64,000 nucleotides of DNA from Streptomyces luteolus (lineage in GTDB: Bacteria; Actinomycetota; Actinomycetes; Streptomycetales; Streptomycetaceae): contig NZ_JASCIS010000034.1 of the NCBI RefSeq assembly GCF_029968015.1, forward strand, positions 22,144 to 86,143, read 5' to 3'. Positions 17,182 through 24,865 of the stretch are shown here, in pieces. Both the position numbers and the translations under genes were made by a program. Below the pieces are notes generated by a model, which saw only the letters and a list, made by a program, of their open reading frames with translations, ran no database searches and was not told where the DNA came from. The number at the start of each line of letters is the position of its first letter. The first letter of the stretch is position 1.

Positions 17182-18048
17182 CTAGCTTGCGAACTGCCGT
17201 TCGCGGACCGCGCGCCACCGTTCCACGAGCCGCGCATAGGCCTCACCGGCCCGGACCCCGTCCCCGTCGCGCAACGCCTCGATGCCCTCCGCGACATCCG
17301 CCGCCGAGTGGTCCGCGTCCAGGAGGTCGGCCGCAACGGCGTGCACCAGACCGCCGTAGTCGAGCTCGACCAGCGAGCGGGGGTGGAACTCCTCCAGCCA
17401 GCGCCCCACATCCACCAGGCCGTCGATCAGCGCCCCCTCGTCGAGCGCCTCCCGCAGCGTCCTGAGCGCCCGCGCGACCCGGCGCCGCGCCTGCACCATC
17501 GGCGTCCGGTAGCGCAGCACCGGCGCCCCCGCCTCGGTGCCGGCGTCGCCCGCCCCCTTCTCGTACCTCCGCTCCTCGTCCGCGACGAGCGCGAACCAGT
17601 GCAGCGGTACGTGCCAGATCGCCGTGCGGATCCACGGGCGGGCGTCGGGGTTGCGCTCGCGCCACTCCTCGTAGTCCGCGCTCGCCTGCCGGCGCACCAC
17701 CGGCGGCAGCACCGCGTCGAGCACCGGCAGCGGCAGCTCCTCGGCCAGATCGCCGAGCGCCTGCCAGCCGCGCAGCCGGGTGCGCCAGGGGCAGACGCAG
17801 AGCACCCCGTCGACGTGCGCCACGAACGCGTCCGCGCTCTCGTGCGCCGGCACCGGCATCGGCGGCGTGGGCAGCAAGTCGCCCAGGGAACGGCGGAGTT
17901 CGACCTGGTACGTCGGAAGCTGGGGGCGCTCCGCATAGCGCGCCCAATGGCCGCGCTCGGGCTCGGGAAAGGCCGCGAGAGGCTCGTACACGCGCAGGTA
18001 CGAGGCATAGGGGACGCAGAGCGATACGGGTGGGGTCGCTTCGGGCAC
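17182..18048 (-). CDS. Conserved hypothetical protein (SCO4090-like)
   Basis: 288 aa from GTG 18048 with AGGGAG upstream. No signal peptide or membrane helix. Sequence is rich in Trp, Arg, Glu and Leu with blocks LCVPYASYLRVYEPLAAFP, GVLCVCPWRTRLRGWQALGDLAEELP and PWIRTAIWHVPLHWFALVADEE. No catalytic motif recognised. Position between bldC and vdh is conserved in Streptomyces as I recall it. Divergent from vdh. Confidence 0.85.
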   Translation of the reverse strand: MPEATPPVSLCVPYASYLRVYEPLAAFPEPERGHWARYAERPQLPTYQVELRRSLGDLLPTPPMPVPAHESADAFVAHVDGVLCVCPWRTRLRGWQALGDLAEELPLPVLDAVLPPVVRRQASADYEEWRERNPDARPWIRTAIWHVPLHWFALVADEERRYEKGAGDAGTEAGAPVLRYRTPMVQARRRVARALRTLREALDEGALIDGLVDVGRWLEEFHPRSLVELDYGGLVHAVAADLLDADHSAADVAEGIEALRDGDGVRAGEAYARLVERWRAVRERQFAS

Positions 18049-18283
18049 GACTTGCTCCCTCCCCTCACGACAGCCGGGAAAACCCCGCCGATCGTCCCAC
18101 GACCCGACGCACCATGGAGTGATCCACGGCACTGCCTCCCTGGAGTGCCATGACAGGTCGTACTCTCTTGCTCACGCGGCCCACAGCCGCGCACCACCAG
18201 CTCGCCCCACCCTCCGCCTGCCACAAGCGGGCGGCGAGCCAGAGCTGGCCCCATCCGCCGCTACACACCTGGGAGTCACCACC

Positions 18284-19381
18284 GTGACCGAAGTGACCGG
18301 CGCGCCTGCCGACGTACTGCACACCCTGTTCCACTCGGACCAGGGCGGCCATGAGCAGGTCGTGCTCTGTCAGGACCGCGCGAGCGGCCTCAAGGCCGTG
18401 ATCGCGATCCACTCCACCGCACTGGGCCCCGCCCTCGGCGGCACCCGCTTCTACCCGTACGCGACCGAGGCCGAGGCCGTCGCCGACGCGCTCAACCTCG
18501 CGCGCGGGATGTCGTACAAGAACGCCATGGCCGGGCTCGAGCACGGCGGTGGCAAGGCCGTGATCATCGGCGACCCGGAGAAGATCAAGACCGAGCAGCT
18601 CCTGCTCGCCTACGGCCGTTTCGTGGCCTCGCTCGGCGGCCGCTACGTCACCGCCTGCGATGTCGGCACCTACGTCGCCGACATGGACGTCGTGGCCCGC
18701 GAGTGCCGGTGGACCACCGGCCGCTCCCCCGAGAACGGCGGCGCCGGCGACTCCTCCGTACTCACCGCGTACGGCGTCTTCCAGGGCATGCGCGCCTCCG
18801 CACAGCACCTGTGGGGCGACCCGTCGCTGCGCGGGCGCAAGGTCGGCATCGCCGGGGTCGGCAAGGTCGGCCACCACCTGGTCGAGCACCTCGTCGAGGA
18901 CGGCGCCGAGGTCGTCATCACCGACGTCCGCGCGGAGTCGGTCCGCCGCATCCTCGACCGGCACCCGGGCACGGTGTCCGCCGTCGCCGACACGGACGCG
19001 CTCATCCGTATCGAGGGCCTCGACGTGTACGCCCCGTGCGCGCTCGGCGGTGCCCTGAACGGCGTGTCGGTCCCGGTGCTCACCGCGAAGGTGGTCTGCG
19101 GCGCGGCCAACAACCAGCTGGAGCACGCGGGAGTGGAGAAGGACCTCGCCGACCGCGGGATCCTCTACGCCCCGGACTACGTGGTGAACGCCGGTGGCGT
19201 GATCCAGGTCGCCGACGAGCTGCACGGCTTCGACTTCGAGCGCTGCAAGGCCAAGGCGTCCAAGATCTTCGACACCACGCTCGCCATATTCGCACGTGCG
19301 AAGTCGGATGGGATTCCGCCCGCCGCGGCGGCCGACCGGATCGCCGAGCAGCGCATGGCGGAGGCCCGCCGGGCCCGCTGA
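18284..19381 (+). CDS. vdh: Valine (branched-chain amino acid) dehydrogenase
   Basis: 365 aa from GTG 18284. Glu/Leu/Phe/Val dehydrogenase family: substrate-binding ALGGTRFYPY, catalytic lysine in AGLEHGGGKAVI and NAD-binding GIAGVGKVGHHL. It oxidatively deaminates valine, leucine and isoleucine to 2-oxo acids, feeding acyl-CoA precursors for fatty acids and polyketides. Length and context match Streptomyces Vdh. Confidence 0.95.
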   Translation: MTEVTGAPADVLHTLFHSDQGGHEQVVLCQDRASGLKAVIAIHSTALGPALGGTRFYPYATEAEAVADALNLARGMSYKNAMAGLEHGGGKAVIIGDPEKIKTEQLLLAYGRFVASLGGRYVTACDVGTYVADMDVVARECRWTTGRSPENGGAGDSSVLTAYGVFQGMRASAQHLWGDPSLRGRKVGIAGVGKVGHHLVEHLVEDGAEVVITDVRAESVRRILDRHPGTVSAVADTDALIRIEGLDVYAPCALGGALNGVSVPVLTAKVVCGAANNQLEHAGVEKDLADRGILYAPDYVVNAGGVIQVADELHGFDFERCKAKASKIFDTTLAIFARAKSDGIPPAAAADRIAEQRMAEARRAR

Positions 19382-19493
19382 GGCGATCACTGCGGGTGAC
19401 CCGCCCACGGGGGTTGTCTCATCACGTGGACATGACGAGACAAGCCTCACCCCCGTCGGCGGGTCGCTCGCCAAGAAGAGGTTAAAATCGCCT

Positions 19494-19586
19494 GTGACCA
19501 GCGAGGACGAAGCTCCTCCAGGGTCTTCGGGCAAGGCGCGTCCTGTGGGCGGCGTACCGTATGGCCGCCGAAGCAGGTACCGTTGA
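19494..19586 (+). CDS. Possible leaderless small ORF before DUF3073 (30 aa)
   Basis: A -10-like TAAAAT (19483-19488) ends 5 nt before GTG 19494, so a transcript would begin at or next to the start codon. The frame runs 31 codons to TGA and encodes an acidic start (TSEDEAPPG) and a basic end (GVPYGRRSRYR). No family recognised. It might instead be a regulatory leader. Confidence 0.35.
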   Translation: MTSEDEAPPGSSGKARPVGGVPYGRRSRYR

Positions 19587-19686
19587 AGCCCTACGGACCG
19601 GTCTCTCCGAGGAGAGCCCGTTCTGAATCATGAACGCGTGTCAAGACTCTGGGGCCGTCGAGCCCCGTATCCGAGGGGGTCGAGCC

Positions 19687-19944
19687 ATGGGGCGCGGCCG
19701 GGCAAAGGCCAAGCAGACAAAGGTCGCCCGCCAGCTGAAGTACAGCAGCGGCGGGACTGACCTGTCGCGTCTGGCCAATGAGCTGGGCGCTTCGACTTCG
19801 AGCCAGCCGCCGAACGGCGAGCCGTTCGAGGACGACGAGGACGAAGACGACCCGTACTCCCAGTACGCGGATCTCTACAACGACGACGATGAGGACGAGG
19901 ACGACGAGTCCGGTCCTTCGTCTCGACAACGCCGCGGCGCGTAA
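19687..19944 (+). CDS. DUF3073 family protein
   Basis: 85 aa beginning MGRGRAKAKQTKVARQLKY, the conserved basic N-terminus of DUF3073, then LSRLANELGAS and a highly acidic tail (EDDEDEDDPYSQYADLY, NDDDEDEDDES). The ORF could be read upstream to 19630, but family members start at MGRGRAKAKQ. Function unknown; the charge split suggests nucleic-acid or protein binding. Confidence 0.92.
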   Translation: MGRGRAKAKQTKVARQLKYSSGGTDLSRLANELGASTSSQPPNGEPFEDDEDEDDPYSQYADLYNDDDEDEDDESGPSSRQRRGA

Positions 19945-19969
19945 CCAGCTCGCCGCACCTTCGCACTTC

Positions 19970-19998
19970 ACCCGGTCCCGGGTTCGCCGGACCGGGTT
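19970..19998 (+). terminator. Terminator after DUF3073 gene
   Basis: Inverted repeat CCCGGTCC / GGACCGGG followed by TTT. Confidence 0.7.
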
Positions 19999-20069
19999 TC
20001 GTGCGTTGCTGGTTTTACGGGTCCTAGGTTGCCGGACGCTTTTTGAGTGCCCTTTTCCGTGGCTGAGGA

Positions 20070-20160
20070 CGCGGGGCTCCGCCCCGGAACCCCTCCCCCG
20101 AGCTCTCGACTTCGCTCGAGCAGGGGGGACCCCCATCTCAATCGCCGGAGGGGCTTGATT
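20070..20160. repeat. Dispersed Streptomyces intergenic repeat
   Basis: Composite of short palindromes: GGGGCTCCGCCCC, CTCGACTTCGCTCGAG and GGGGGGACCCCC, ending ATCGCCGGAGGGGCTTGATT. This arrangement recurs between genes in many Streptomyces genomes (recalled knowledge). It sits between the convergent DUF3073 and purM genes and may also act as a terminator. Confidence 0.65.
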
Positions 20161-20231
20161 CGCGCCGCAGGGAGCCGACCCAGCGCCGGACCCTCGGTTG
20201 CAGCTGGACGCGGCCTGTTTCCCGGCGGGGC

Positions 20232-21305
20232 CTACTTCGCGTAGTCGCCCGTCAGCGTCGCGCCCGTCGTGTGGTCGCCGCGTTCCGTGATCTCGCCCGC
20301 GACCCAGGCGTCCACGCCGCGGTCGGCGAGGGTGGCGAGGGCGACGTCGACGGAGGTCTCGGGGACCACGGCGATCATGCCGACGCCCATGTTCAGGGTC
20401 TTCTCCAGCTCCAGGCGCTCGACAGAGCCAGCCTTGCCGACGAGGTCGAAGACCGGTCCCGGCGTCCAGGTGGAGCGGTCGACCGTGGCGTGCAGGTCGT
20501 CCGGGATGACCCGGGCGAGGTTGTTCGCGAGGCCGCCGCCGGTGACGTGGCTGAAGGCGTGCACCTCGGTCGTCCGGGTCAGGGCCAGGCAGTCCAGGGA
20601 GTAGATCCGCGTGGGCTCCAGGAGCTCCTCGCCGAGGGTGCGGCCGAACTCGGCGACCTGCTCGTCGAGGGACAGCTTCGCGCGGTCGAACAGCACGTGC
20701 CGGACCAGCGAGTAGCCGTTGGAGTGCAGGCCCGAGGAGGCCATCGCCAGGACCACGTCGCCGGCGCGGATGCGGTCGGCGCCGAGGACCCGGTCGGCCT
20801 CGACGACGCCGGTGCCGGCGCCCGCGACGTCGAAGTCGTCCGCACCGAGCAGGCCCGGGTGCTCCGCGGTCTCGCCGCCGACGAGGGCGCAGCCGGCCAG
20901 GACGCAGCCCTCGGCGATGCCCTTGACGATGGCGGCGACACGCTCGGGGTGGACCTTGCCGACGCAGATGTAGTCGGTCATGAACAGCGGCTCGGCACCG
21001 CAGACGACCAGGTCGTCGACGACCATGCCGACGAGGTCGTGGCCGATGGTGTCGTACACGCCGAGCTTGCGGGCGAGGTCGACCTTCGTGCCGACGCCGT
21101 CGGTGGCGGAGGCGAGGAGCGGGCGCTCGTACCGCTTCAGGGCGGAGGCGTCGAAGAGACCGGCGAAGCCGCCGAGGCCGCCGAGGCCGGTGGTCTCGGG
21201 GCGCTGGGTCTTCTTCACCCACTCCTTCATCAGCTCGACGGCGCGGTCGCCCGCTTCGATGTCGACGCCCGCGGCTGCGTAGCTGGCACCAGTGGTCTCG
21301 GACAT
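20232..21305 (-). CDS. purM: Phosphoribosylformylglycinamidine cyclo-ligase (AIR synthetase)
   Basis: 357 aa. Opening TGASYAAAGVDIEAGDRAVELM, ATP/metal region LLASATDGVGTKVDLARKLG, VVDDLVVCGAEPLFMTDYI, GCALVGGETAEHPG and ASSGLHSNGYSLVR are the PurM signatures. It converts FGAM to AIR with ATP, step five of purine synthesis. 34 bp downstream of purF on the same strand, so the two are co-transcribed. Confidence 0.97.
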   Translation of the reverse strand: MSETTGASYAAAGVDIEAGDRAVELMKEWVKKTQRPETTGLGGLGGFAGLFDASALKRYERPLLASATDGVGTKVDLARKLGVYDTIGHDLVGMVVDDLVVCGAEPLFMTDYICVGKVHPERVAAIVKGIAEGCVLAGCALVGGETAEHPGLLGADDFDVAGAGTGVVEADRVLGADRIRAGDVVLAMASSGLHSNGYSLVRHVLFDRAKLSLDEQVAEFGRTLGEELLEPTRIYSLDCLALTRTTEVHAFSHVTGGGLANNLARVIPDDLHATVDRSTWTPGPVFDLVGKAGSVERLELEKTLNMGVGMIAVVPETSVDVALATLADRGVDAWVAGEITERGDHTTGATLTGDYAK

Positions 21306-21339
21306 GGCGGAGAGAACCTTCGTGTCGTTACTGCGGGTG

Positions 21340-22866
21340 TTACGGGCGACGGATCGCGTCGGTCGCGGCCGTGCTGGCGGCGCCCGCGGCGAGCTCGGTC
21401 TCCAGAAGCTGCTTGCCCAGCAGCTCGGGGTCGGGCAGCTCCATCGGGTACTCGCCGTCGAAGCAGGCGCGGCAGAGGTTCGGCTTGGCGATGGTGGTCG
21501 CCTCGATCATCCCGTCGATGGAGATGTACGCGAGCGAGTCGGCGCCCATGGACTTGCCGATCTCCTCGACCGACAGGCCGTTGGCGATCAGCTCGGCGCG
21601 GGTCGCGAAGTCGATGCCGAAGAAGCAGGGCCACTTCACGGGCGGCGACGAGATGCGCACGTGCACCTCGGCGGCGCCGGCCTCGCGGAGCATGCGGACC
21701 AGGGCGCGCTGGGTGTTGCCGCGCACGATCGAGTCGTCGACGACGACCAGGCGCTTGCCCTTGATGACTTCCTTGAGCGGGTTCAGCTTCAGCCGGATGC
21801 CCAGCTGGCGGATCGTCTGCGAGGGCTGGATGAAGGTCCGGCCGACGTAGGCGTTCTTGACCAGGCCCACGCCGTACGGAATGCCGCTGGCTTCCGCGTA
21901 TCCGACGGCGGCGGGGGTGCCGGACTCCGGCGTGGCTATCACCAGGTCGGCGTCGGCCGGGGCTTCCTTGGCGAGCTTGCGGCCCATCTCCACGCGGGAG
22001 AGGTAGACGTTCCGCCCGGCGATGTCGGTGTCGGGGCGGGCCAGGTAGACGTACTCGAAGACACAGCCCTTGGGCTTTGCTTCGGCGAATCGGGAGCTTC
22101 GCATCCCGTTCTCGTCGATGGCGATCATCTCGCCCGGCTCGACCTCGCGGACGTATGCGGCGCCGCAGATGTCCAGGGCCGCGGACTCCGACGCGATGAC
22201 CCAGCCGCGCTCCAGGCGGCCGAGGACCAGCGGGCGGATGCCCTGCGGGTCACGGGCCGCGTACAGCGTCTGCTCGTCCATGAAGACGAGGGAGAAGGCG
22301 CCCTTGACGTGCGGAAGCACCTCGGCGGCGGCTTCCTCGACGGTCAGCGGCTTGCCGTCGTCGTCCGTCTGGCCCGCGAGCAGGGCGGTCACCAGGTCGG
22401 TGTCGTTGGTCGCGGCGACCTGGGTCGCGCGGCCGTTCTCCTTCGGGAGGTCCGCGACCATCTCGGCGAGCTGGGCCGTGTTGACCAGGTTGCCGTTGTG
22501 GCCGAGCGCGATCGAACCGTGCGCGGTCGCACGGAACGTCGGCTGCGCGTTCTCCCACACCGAGGCTCCGGTGGTGGAGTAGCGGGCATGACCGACCGCG
22601 ATATGTCCCTGGAGGGAACCGAGGGAGGTTTCGTCGAAGACCTGCGAGACCAGACCCATGTCCTTGAAGACGAGGATCTGGGACCCGTTGCTCACTGCGA
22701 TGCCCGCGGACTCCTGTCCACGGTGCTGCAGGGCATACAGTCCGAAATAGGTGAGCTTGGCGACCTCTTCACCCGGAGCCCAGACACCGAAGACGCCGCA
22801 AGCGTCCTGGGGGCCCTTCTCACCGGGGAGCAGGTCGTGGTTGAGTCGTCCATCACCACGAGGCAC
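21340..22866 (-). CDS. purF: Amidophosphoribosyltransferase
   Basis: 508 aa from GTG 22866. The short propeptide ends before Cys23 (QDACGVFGVWAPG), the N-terminal nucleophile of the glutaminase domain. YALQHRGQESAGIAV, HNGNLVNT, the PRPP-binding loop VVVDDSIVRGNT and cysteines near the C-terminus (CFFGID, LCRACFDGEYP) fit the Fe-S-containing class of PurF. It catalyses the committed step, PRPP plus glutamine to phosphoribosylamine. Confidence 0.97.
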   Translation of the reverse strand: MPRGDGRLNHDLLPGEKGPQDACGVFGVWAPGEEVAKLTYFGLYALQHRGQESAGIAVSNGSQILVFKDMGLVSQVFDETSLGSLQGHIAVGHARYSTTGASVWENAQPTFRATAHGSIALGHNGNLVNTAQLAEMVADLPKENGRATQVAATNDTDLVTALLAGQTDDDGKPLTVEEAAAEVLPHVKGAFSLVFMDEQTLYAARDPQGIRPLVLGRLERGWVIASESAALDICGAAYVREVEPGEMIAIDENGMRSSRFAEAKPKGCVFEYVYLARPDTDIAGRNVYLSRVEMGRKLAKEAPADADLVIATPESGTPAAVGYAEASGIPYGVGLVKNAYVGRTFIQPSQTIRQLGIRLKLNPLKEVIKGKRLVVVDDSIVRGNTQRALVRMLREAGAAEVHVRISSPPVKWPCFFGIDFATRAELIANGLSVEEIGKSMGADSLAYISIDGMIEATTIAKPNLCRACFDGEYPMELPDPELLGKQLLETELAAGAASTAATDAIRRP

Positions 22867-22963
22867 GCCACCGAGTGTAGGCGAGATCGACCACTGGTCC
22901 GAATTGGGGACGCCGGTCAACACGCGTAGGTGACACACCTCGCACTCGCGAAGCCGGCGGGAG

Positions 22964-22998
22964 GGCGGGTCCGAGGGCTCGGCCCCCGGACCCCCGCC
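22964..22998 (-). terminator. Probable terminator of the META-domain gene
   Basis: GC-rich inverted repeat GGCGGGTCCG...CGGACCCCCGCC directly after the stop at 23001. Confidence 0.55.
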
Positions 22999-23000
22999 GT

Positions 23001-23834
23001 CTACTTCTTCACGTTCGACGCGTTGGCGTTTAGGCCGAGGCCGTCCTTGCCGGTGAGGTGCAGGGTGCGGTGGTCGATCTCGTACGTCACCGTCGTGCCG
23101 AAGAGCTTCACCAGGTGCTGCTCGGCCTTCATCACGTCGCCGTCGCACATCTTGCGGGTGAGGCGCGGGGTGCCGAGCTCGATCTTGCCGTCGGTGACCT
23201 CGGCCTTGGCGTTGACGGTGTTGCAGCCGAGGTTGCCGTGGACCGTGCCGGCCTTCTCGTCGAAGATCAGGTGGGCCTTCTCGGCCTTGCCGGAGCCCTT
23301 GGGCAGGGAGGTCGCCACCTCCTTCTCCACGGTCGCGGTCAGCATCCACTTGGTGCCGTCCAGCTCGGCGGGCGGTTCGGAGGTGAGCGTGATCGAGTCG
23401 CCCTTGGCCGTGGTGAGGGTCAGCTTGTCGCCCTTCACGGAGGCCTTGAGCTTGCCCTTGAGCGCTTCGGTCAGGGTCGTCTCCAGCTTGTCGATCTCGT
23501 CGCCGCAGGACATCTCGGTCTTGGCGATCTTGTCGACGGTGATGGTGTCGCCCTTGACCTCGGCGACACCGCCGAAGCCGTTGCATCCGAAGTTGCCCGA
23601 GACCCGGCCCTTCTTGTCGAAGGCGACGTGTGCCTTGGTGCCCGGGGCGTCGGTCTTCTTGCCGCCGGCCGTGACGCTGTCCACGGTCCAGTGCGTGCCG
23701 GTCACGGGCACGCCGGGGTCGGCCGGGGCGGCTCCGGCGTCGGTCTTGTCGGCTCCGCAGGCCGTGAGCAGCCCCAAGGCCGCTGCGGCACTGACGGCTC
23801 CGACGGTGCTGAGGGTCTTTCGCTGCGTTTGCAT
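23001..23834 (-). CDS. Lipoprotein with two META (HslJ-like) domains
   Basis: 277 aa. Signal peptide with a good lipobox LLTA-C (Cys26). Two tandem META domains follow, each with the family pattern: GTHWTVDSV...GRVSGNFGCNGFGG...IAKTEMSCGDE and GTKWMLTAT...GTVHGNLGCNTVNA...LTRKMCDGD. Paired cysteines in each are expected to form a disulfide. It is probably anchored on the outer face of the membrane and is linked to stress in relatives such as HslJ. Independent gene between purF and the next operon. Confidence 0.92.
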   Translation of the reverse strand: MQTQRKTLSTVGAVSAAAALGLLTACGADKTDAGAAPADPGVPVTGTHWTVDSVTAGGKKTDAPGTKAHVAFDKKGRVSGNFGCNGFGGVAEVKGDTITVDKIAKTEMSCGDEIDKLETTLTEALKGKLKASVKGDKLTLTTAKGDSITLTSEPPAELDGTKWMLTATVEKEVATSLPKGSGKAEKAHLIFDEKAGTVHGNLGCNTVNAKAEVTDGKIELGTPRLTRKMCDGDVMKAEQHLVKLFGTTVTYEIDHRTLHLTGKDGLGLNANASNVKK

Positions 23835-23900
23835 GCCGGTGTGACGGAGGAGGTGGGGTGATCGGTTCCGTTCTTTTTCCGGTCACCCCTCGCCGACAAT

Positions 23901-23975
23901 CGCTCCTGGCCCGTCAGCCCATGACCGCTCGTGGCCCATCAGCCCATGACCGCTCCTGGCCCGTCAGCCCATGAC
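23901..23975. repeat. 25-bp tandem repeat, three units, at a gene end
   Basis: Three units of CGCTCCTGGCCCGTCAGCCC ATGAC type; units 1 and 3 identical, unit 2 with two changes. The gene stop (23964-23966) lies inside the third unit, so the repeat grew by duplication of the 3' end. Confidence 0.85.
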
Positions 23976-24761
23976 CGGCAGGACCGCCGACAGGTCCGCC
24001 CGCTCGCCGCTGGCCGTGACCTTCGCGGCGTCGAGCGCGGCGGCCCACTCCGTACGCCCCGTCGCGAGCCTGACCCAGGTCAGCGGGTCCGTCTCCACCA
24101 CGTTGGGCGGGGTGCCGCGGGTGTGGCGCGGGCCCTCGACGCACTGGACCACGGCGTACGGCGGGATGCGCACCTCCGTCGCACCGCCGGGGGCCTTCGC
24201 CGCAGCCGCGTCCGCGAGGAGCCGGGTGCAGGCGGCGAGGGCCTGGCGGTCGATCGGGATGTCGATGCCCGCCGCCCGGTTCAAGTCGTCGGTGTGGACG
24301 ACGAGTTCGATGGTGCGGGTCACCAGGAAGTCGCTCAGGTCCATGGCGCCGAGCCGCGTCGCCAGCGTGCGGTGCGGGTCGGCCGTGGCGAGTCGGTCGT
24401 CGAGGTCCGCCGTGGTCCGCTCGAACAGCTCGTCCAGCTGCTCCGGGGCGCGCGCCGCGAGCTCGGGGACGACATCGGCCAGCGCCCCGGCGAAGGGGAG
24501 GGTGGCCGACGGCCAGTCCAGGAGCCCCAGGTCGGGCTTGGCCGGCTCGGCGTCGTCGATGTGCCGGACCACGGCGGACACCGCCATGTCGATGTGCACC
24601 AGGAGTTCGCGCACCGTCCAGGCACCCAGGTGCGTCGGACCCGCGAGCTGCTCGGGCGTCAGGGCCTTCGCGGCCTCCCGTACGGCGCCGAACTGGGCCC
24701 GGACGGCCGCGACGGTCTTCTTCGGGTCGTAGGTGCGCGGACGCTTCTTCGCAGGCGGCAT
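23964..24761 (-). CDS. Maleylpyruvate isomerase / DinB-like family protein
   Basis: 265 aa with the MDMPI N-terminal fold: FGAVREAAKALTPEQLAGPTHLGAWTVRELLVHIDMAVSAVV, where the His/Asp cluster binds the metal, then TRTIELVVHTDDLNRA with the second metal motif, and the C-terminal sterol-carrier-like part WVRLATGRTEWAAAL. Relatives are mycothiol-dependent isomerases or transferases; the real substrate is unknown. ATG 24761; convergent terminator region of purL lies upstream. Confidence 0.88.
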   Translation of the reverse strand: MPPAKKRPRTYDPKKTVAAVRAQFGAVREAAKALTPEQLAGPTHLGAWTVRELLVHIDMAVSAVVRHIDDAEPAKPDLGLLDWPSATLPFAGALADVVPELAARAPEQLDELFERTTADLDDRLATADPHRTLATRLGAMDLSDFLVTRTIELVVHTDDLNRAAGIDIPIDRQALAACTRLLADAAAAKAPGGATEVRIPPYAVVQCVEGPRHTRGTPPNVVETDPLTWVRLATGRTEWAAALDAAKVTASGERADLSAVLPVMG

Positions 24762-24806
24762 GCGAAAACCCTACGTCCGGCGGACGAACCCCCGTGGGCG
24801 AACGCA

Positions 24807-24843
24807 CTTCGGCCCCGCCCGGAGCAACCGGACGGGGCCGAAG
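24807..24843 (-). terminator. Terminator of purSQL
   Basis: Stem CTTCGGCCCCG...CGGGGCCGAAG 23 nt past the purL stop. Confidence 0.8.
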
Positions 24844-24865
24844 CCGCGTACGTACGAGAGGAACC

